This document shows positions 60,435-64,000 of a stretch of 64,000 bases of DNA, piece after piece (within the stretch, counting starts at the first letter, position 1; each line of letters starts with the position of its first letter). Both the position numbers and the translations under genes were made by a program. This stretch comes from Streptomyces bicolor (GTDB lineage: Bacteria; Actinomycetota; Actinomycetes; Streptomycetales; Streptomycetaceae): the NCBI RefSeq assembly GCF_000719285.1, contig NZ_JOFS01000016.1, positions 1-64,000 on the forward strand. Reading direction: 5' to 3'. The notes beneath the pieces are model-generated. The model was not told where the DNA came from, did no database searches, and saw only the letters and a program-made list of their open reading frames with translations.

Positions 60435-61865
60435 CTACGGCGTCTCCGGCGGAGGAGTGGCCGCCCCCGGCAGCCGTACCGTCGCCACCGTCCCGCCGCC
60501 CTCCGCGCGGGCCAGCGTCACCTGGCCGCCCGCCTGCTCGACCGTACGGGCCACGATCGACAGGCCAAGCCCCGAGCCCGGCAGGGCTCGCGCGCTCGGT
60601 GAGCGCCAGAAGCGGTCGAAGACGTGGGGGAGTTCGTCGGCGGGGATGCCGGGGCCGTGATCGCGGACGGCGAGGACGCCTTCGTTCAGGGCGACCTCGA
60701 TCGTGCCGCCCTCGGGGCTGAACTTCACCGCGTTGTCGAGGATGTTGACCACCGCGCGCTCCAGCGCCGCCGGTTCCGCGCGGACGAACCAGGGGTGGAG
60801 GTCGGCGGTGATCGTCAGCTCGGGGCCCCGGAGGCGGGCGCGGCGCAGGGCCGACTCGACCGTGTCCTCCAGGGAGAGCACCTGGACGCGCTCGCCTCGC
60901 TGACTCTCCGATCGGGACAGTTCCTGCAAGTCGCCGATCAGGGCCGCCAGTTCGGTCATCTGCGCCTTCACCGAGGCGAGGAGTGCCTTGCGGTCCGCCT
61001 CGGGGATCGGGCGGCCCGTCTCCTCGCTGCGGGTGAGGAGTTCGATGTTCGTGCGGAGGGAGGTGAGCGGGGTACGGAGTTCGTGGCCGGCATCCGCGAT
61101 GAGCTGCTGTTGCAACTCGCGGGAGCTGGCCAGGGCCGACGTCATGGAGTTGAAGGAGCGGGAGAGACGGGCGACCTCGTCCTCGCTCTCGTCCTCAACC
61201 GGGATGCGGACGCTCAGGTCCTCGGTACGGGCGACGTGTTCCACGGCGTCGGTGAGCTTGTCTACGGGGCGCAGGCCCGCTCGGGCCACCGCCAGGCCCG
61301 CCGCGCCGGCGCCGACGACTCCGATGCCGGAGACGAGGAGGAGGATGAGGGCGAGTTCGTTGAGGGTGGACTGGGTGCTCTTGAGGGGGGTCGCGAGCTG
61401 CAGGGCGACCCCTTGTGAGTCGTTCTGGTCGACGCCCAGGTACACGGTCAGCACGCGTACGGCGTTGCCGTTCTCGTCGGTGCCGTTGCGGAAGAAGCCC
61501 TTACTCCTGTCCGCGCCCTTGATCACGTCCTTGTCAGAGGCGGTGACGTTGACGGTGCTCGGGGAGTTCGGGTCGACGCAGGGCGCGCCCTCCTCCTTGA
61601 TCGCCTGGACGTAGTCATTCCGGTGGAAGAACTGGGCGTTCTCCTGCGGAGTCTGCGTGCACCTCTGAAGGAGCGCGCTGACGGTGCCAGGCCTCCGCGC
61701 CATCTCCTCCAGATCGGCGTTCACTTGGTCGTACAGCTTCCCCTGCACAATGAACCAACAGGTCACCGAAACCGCCGCCACCGCGAACGCCACCGCCGCC
61801 GCCACCAACAGCGCCAGCCGCGACCGAATCGGCAGCGACCGGTACCGCCGAAGAACCCTCCTCAC
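60435..61865 (-). CDS. Sensor histidine kinase, MprB-like
   Basis: A 476-residue kinase with two membrane helices ([20 protein letters not shown] and [20 protein letters not shown]) flanking an extracellular sensor of about 120 residues, a HAMP domain, HisKA with [19 protein letters not shown], and HATPase with [21 protein letters not shown] and GSGLGLSIV. It overlaps the response-regulator stop by 4 bp. It probably senses envelope stress together with the adjacent HtrA. By recall it corresponds to SCO4155. Confidence 0.93.
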   Translation of the reverse strand: MRRVLRRYRSLPIRSRLALLVAAAVAFAVAAVSVTCWFIVQGKLYDQVNADLEEMARRPGTVSALLQRCTQTPQENAQFFHRNDYVQAIKEEGAPCVDPNSPSTVNVTASDKDVIKGADRSKGFFRNGTDENGNAVRVLTVYLGVDQNDSQGVALQLATPLKSTQSTLNELALILLLVSGIGVVGAGAAGLAVARAGLRPVDKLTDAVEHVARTEDLSVRIPVEDESEDEVARLSRSFNSMTSALASSRELQQQLIADAGHELRTPLTSLRTNIELLTRSEETGRPIPEADRKALLASVKAQMTELAALIGDLQELSRSESQRGERVQVLSLEDTVESALRRARLRGPELTITADLHPWFVRAEPAALERAVVNILDNAVKFSPEGGTIEVALNEGVLAVRDHGPGIPADELPHVFDRFWRSPSARALPGSGLGLSIVARTVEQAGGQVTLARAEGGGTVATVRLPGAATPPPETP

Positions 61866-62599
61866 TCCGCCCCACCCTGCCGCAGCACATACCCCACACC
61901 CCGAACCGTGTGCACGAGCCGCGGCTCACCACCGGCCTCGGTCTTGCGCCTCAGGTACATGACGTACACGTCCAGCGAGTTGGAGCTCGGCTCGAAGTCG
62001 AAGCCCCACACCGCCTTCAGGATCTGCTCCCGGGTCAGCACCTGGCGTGGATGCGCCATGAACATCTCCAGCAGCGTGAACTCCGTACGGGTCAGCTCCA
62101 CCGGCCGCCCACCCCGCGTGACCTCCCGCGTCGCGAGGTCCATGCGCAGGTCGGCGAAGGTCAGCGCCTCGTCGTCCTCCGCCGGGCCCGCACCGGCCGC
62201 CGCCGCGTACGAGCTGCGCCGCAGCAGGGCCCTGACCCGGGCGAACAGTTCGTCCAGCTCGAACGGCTTGACCAGGTAGTCGTCGGCCCCGGCGTCGAGT
62301 CCCGTCACGCGGTCGCCGACCGTGTCGCGGGCGGTCAGCATCAGGATCGGCGTCGTGTCGCCGGCGCCGCGGATACGGCGGGCGGCGGTGAGGCCGTCCA
62401 TGCGGGGCATCTGGATGTCCAGGATCACCAGCTCGGGCCGGTAGGCGGTCGCCTTCTCCAGGGCGTCGGCGCCGTCGACCGCGACCTCCGTGTCGTACCC
62501 CTCGAAGGCCAGGCTGCGCTGGAGTGCTTCACGCACCGCGGGCTCGTCGTCGACGATCAGGATGCGCTGGGGGTCACGGTCGCCTTCGGCGGGGCTCAT
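61862..62599 (-). CDS. Response regulator, OmpR/PhoB family (MprA-like)
   Basis: A 245-residue regulator. The receiver has the phosphoacceptor in [12 protein letters not shown] and [13 protein letters not shown]; the winged-helix domain has [32 protein letters not shown] and [13 protein letters not shown]. It is phosphorylated by the kinase downstream and binds direct repeats. Candidate repeats lie before the HtrA gene at 63979-64000. Confidence 0.93.
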   Translation of the reverse strand: MSPAEGDRDPQRILIVDDEPAVREALQRSLAFEGYDTEVAVDGADALEKATAYRPELVILDIQMPRMDGLTAARRIRGAGDTTPILMLTARDTVGDRVTGLDAGADDYLVKPFELDELFARVRALLRRSSYAAAAGAGPAEDDEALTFADLRMDLATREVTRGGRPVELTRTEFTLLEMFMAHPRQVLTREQILKAVWGFDFEPSSNSLDVYVMYLRRKTEAGGEPRLVHTVRGVGYVLRQGGAE

Positions 62600-62683
62600 G
62601 GGCTCGGGGTCCTCGCGTGCGGTGGGAGAGGGGGCTGGAAGGGCGGGCTGAGCTGGCTCGGACGCTCTCAGCCTCGCACGTTC

Positions 62684-62872
62684 TCAGCCTCGTACGGTAC
62701 GGCGGCGGGAGCGGGCCGCGGTGGTCCTGCGGCCTGCGCCGAGGCCGACGGTCGCCAGCTCCGGCGCCCGGGACGGGGCAGTCGGCGCGTGCAGGGCGTC
62801 GGCGACCTCGAGGGCCAGGGCGAAGTCGGCTGCGCCGATACCGGTCTCGGTGTGCTCAACCTGCTGGATCAT
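62684..62872 (-). CDS. Small protein between HtrA and response regulator
   Basis: A 62-residue protein (IQQVEHTETGIGAADFALAL, then a basic tail with TTAARSRRRTVRG). AAGGAG lies six bases before the ATG and the start is 12 bp past the htrA stop, which supports real translation. It is not of a recognised family. Its location suggests co-expression with the two-component system. Confidence 0.65.
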   Translation of the reverse strand: MIQQVEHTETGIGAADFALALEVADALHAPTAPSRAPELATVGLGAGRRTTAARSRRRTVRG

Positions 62873-62883
62873 CACGTACTCCT

Positions 62884-63948
62884 TCAGCTCTGCGAGCCCG
62901 AGCGCAGCTTGGCGAGGTCGGACTTGACGGTGTTGATCGGGATGGCGAAGCCGAGGCCGACGCTGCCCGCGTCGGACGAGCTCGAACCGGAGGCCGAGTA
63001 CATCGCCGAGTTGATGCCGATGATGTTGCCGTTCATGTCGATCAGCGCGCCGCCGGAGTTGCCGGGATTGAGGGACGCGTCCGTCTGTATCGCCTTGTAC
63101 GTCGTCGTCGACGACCCGGTGTCGCCGTTGAACTGCTGACCGCCGAACTCGAACGGCCACCCACCGCCCCCGCCCTGCTGTTGCTGCCCCTGGCTCTCGT
63201 CCGTCGAGACGGTCACGTCACGGTCGAGCGCGGACACGATGCCGCTGGTGACCGTGCCGGTCAGGCCCTCGGGCGAGCCGATCGCCACGACCTCGTCGCC
63301 GACCTGCACACCGTCGGAGTCGCCGAGGGTGGCCGCCGTCAGGCCGGACGCGTTCCGCAGCTTGATCAGCGCGAGGTCCTTGCTGCTGTCGGTGCCGACG
63401 ACCTCGGCGGTGTACTCCTTGCCGTCGCTGGTCCTCACCTTGACCGACGAGGCGCCGGAGACGACGTGGTTGTTGGTGATGATCTCGCCGTCACCGGTGA
63501 TGATCACGCCGGAGCCGGTGGACGACCCGGCGTTCGAGGTCGCGTTGATCTCGACGATGCTCGGGCTGACCGCCTTGGCGACGCCGGAGACCGTGCCCTT
63601 CTGGCTGGAGGGGATGACGTTGGTGCTGGTGGAGCCGGCGGCGGCGACGGTGTCGTTGCCGGTCAGCTCCTGGATGCCGTACGCCGTACCGCCCCCGATC
63701 GCCGCGGCGACGATCGCCACGGCCGCGAGGAGGGCGACGGGACCGCGGTTGCGGCGCCGCGTCCTCGGCGGCTGGGCGACGGGCTCGGTGAGGAGAGCGG
63801 TGGGGGCGCCCGCGGCGCCGCCCGCCTGGACCGTCGGCTCGTGCGCCGGCGGGGGCGGCCACTCCGGGTTCACGGGGGAGGAGGCGTGCTGCTGGGCGCC
63901 CGGGTACGGGTTGTCGTAGTCGCCGCTGCGGCGGAAGCTCTCGGTCAT
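62884..63948 (-). CDS. HtrA-like serine protease without PDZ domain
   Basis: A 354-residue membrane-anchored protease. A Pro/Gly-rich cytoplasmic head leads to a membrane anchor (VALLAAVAIVAAAIGGGTAY) and a trypsin-like domain with His in ITNNHVVSGA, Asp in SSKDLALIKL and Ser in LNPGNSGGALID. It ends soon after the protease domain (VKSDLAKLRSGSQS) with no PDZ domain, unlike typical HtrA/DegP. It is the first gene of the operon with the two-component system, like pepD-mprAB in mycobacteria. By recall it corresponds to SCO4157. Confidence 0.92.
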   Translation of the reverse strand: MTESFRRSGDYDNPYPGAQQHASSPVNPEWPPPPAHEPTVQAGGAAGAPTALLTEPVAQPPRTRRRNRGPVALLAAVAIVAAAIGGGTAYGIQELTGNDTVAAAGSTSTNVIPSSQKGTVSGVAKAVSPSIVEINATSNAGSSTGSGVIITGDGEIITNNHVVSGASSVKVRTSDGKEYTAEVVGTDSSKDLALIKLRNASGLTAATLGDSDGVQVGDEVVAIGSPEGLTGTVTSGIVSALDRDVTVSTDESQGQQQQGGGGGWPFEFGGQQFNGDTGSSTTTYKAIQTDASLNPGNSGGALIDMNGNIIGINSAMYSASGSSSSDAGSVGLGFAIPINTVKSDLAKLRSGSQS

Positions 63949-63978
63949 GGAAAAGAGCTTGTCGCCCGACCATGAGAG

Positions 63979-64000
63979 CTTCCTGAGCGCTCCCTGAGAA
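63979..64000. promoter_or_regulatory. Direct repeats upstream of htrA-like gene
   Basis: Two 11-bp units, CTTCCTGAGCG (63979-63989) and CTCCCTGAGAA (63990-64000), lie about 35 bp upstream of the protease start. Tandem 11-bp repeats are the typical target of OmpR-family regulators. The window ends here, so more copies may follow. Confidence 0.5.

Noticed and set aside
1..64000. Insertion sequences, CRISPR arrays, tRNA genes or attachment sites
   Set aside because: No transposase or integrase, no spaced identical repeats of CRISPR type and no tRNA cloverleaf were recognised in the window.

Overview
The window is high-GC actinobacterial chromosome, almost certainly Streptomyces. GC-rich third codon positions, frequent GTG starts, DUF397/XRE pairs, a mycothiol synthase gene, a Ser/Thr kinase and PhoP-type boxes all point that way. 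From memory, gene order matches the S. coelicolor core region around SCO4126-SCO4157 (cmd cluster, SLT/NlpC hydrolase, PAP2, csoR, pit, pstBACS, ppk, mshD, 5'-nucleotidase, two-component system, HtrA). No alignment was run, so this is recalled synteny, and the strain-specific insertions stand out against it.

Layout. 1-126: end of a 5S rRNA and its terminator. 151-7897: a GNAT gene, then six leftward genes resembling a type IV secretion core (the cmdABCDEF differentiation cluster). 8206-13872: accessory DNA with a TetR/SDR pair whose shared promoter region is four tandem 18-bp repeats, a DUF397/XRE/ATPase (WhiJ-like) module, and three decayed genes (S53-type peptidase tail, PIG-L deacetylase, Uma2 nuclease). 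13909-19994: secreted protease, membrane Ser/Thr kinase, SLT-NlpC/P60 hydrolase, PAP2 phosphatase and a secreted FAD oxidase. 20274-23571: an ArsR/SRPBCC operon with two operators, small proteins, and CsoR with its palindrome. 23762-34060: the phosphate block (PhoU-like DUF47, Pit, PstBACS with a PHO box, Nudix, CHAD, Ppk).

34383-38622: a five-gene ABC operon with three tandem paralogous permeases and a GntR repressor, with a 16-bp-arm palindrome at its head. 38855-48967: a polymorphic-toxin island. It holds a 1565-aa RHS protein with a WXG100-like head and a nuclease tip, an SMI1/KNR4 protein with an Lsr2-like C-terminus, two tandem paralogues of unknown family (one frameshifted), a CbrC-like protein, two DUF397 genes (one frameshifted), an XRE regulator with a duplicated palindrome, and three small coupled genes. 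48995-57916: mshD, secreted 5'-nucleotidase, DUF2993 protein, exported carbonic anhydrase, a pectate lyase-pectinesterase fusion, a secreted protein with possible aerolysin-like features, and a DUF397 relic. 57969-64000: an ABC exporter pair, an orphan SUKH-like gene, and a two-component system with a small gene and an HtrA-type protease.

The genes cooperate in three visible ways. Phosphate uptake and polyphosphate storage sit together, with the CHAD gene overlapping ppk. The toxin island pairs one nuclease with several candidate protective genes. The cmd genes and the SLT hydrolase together look like a repurposed type IV secretion apparatus. Several gene relics at the edges of accessory blocks suggest repeated insertion and decay.
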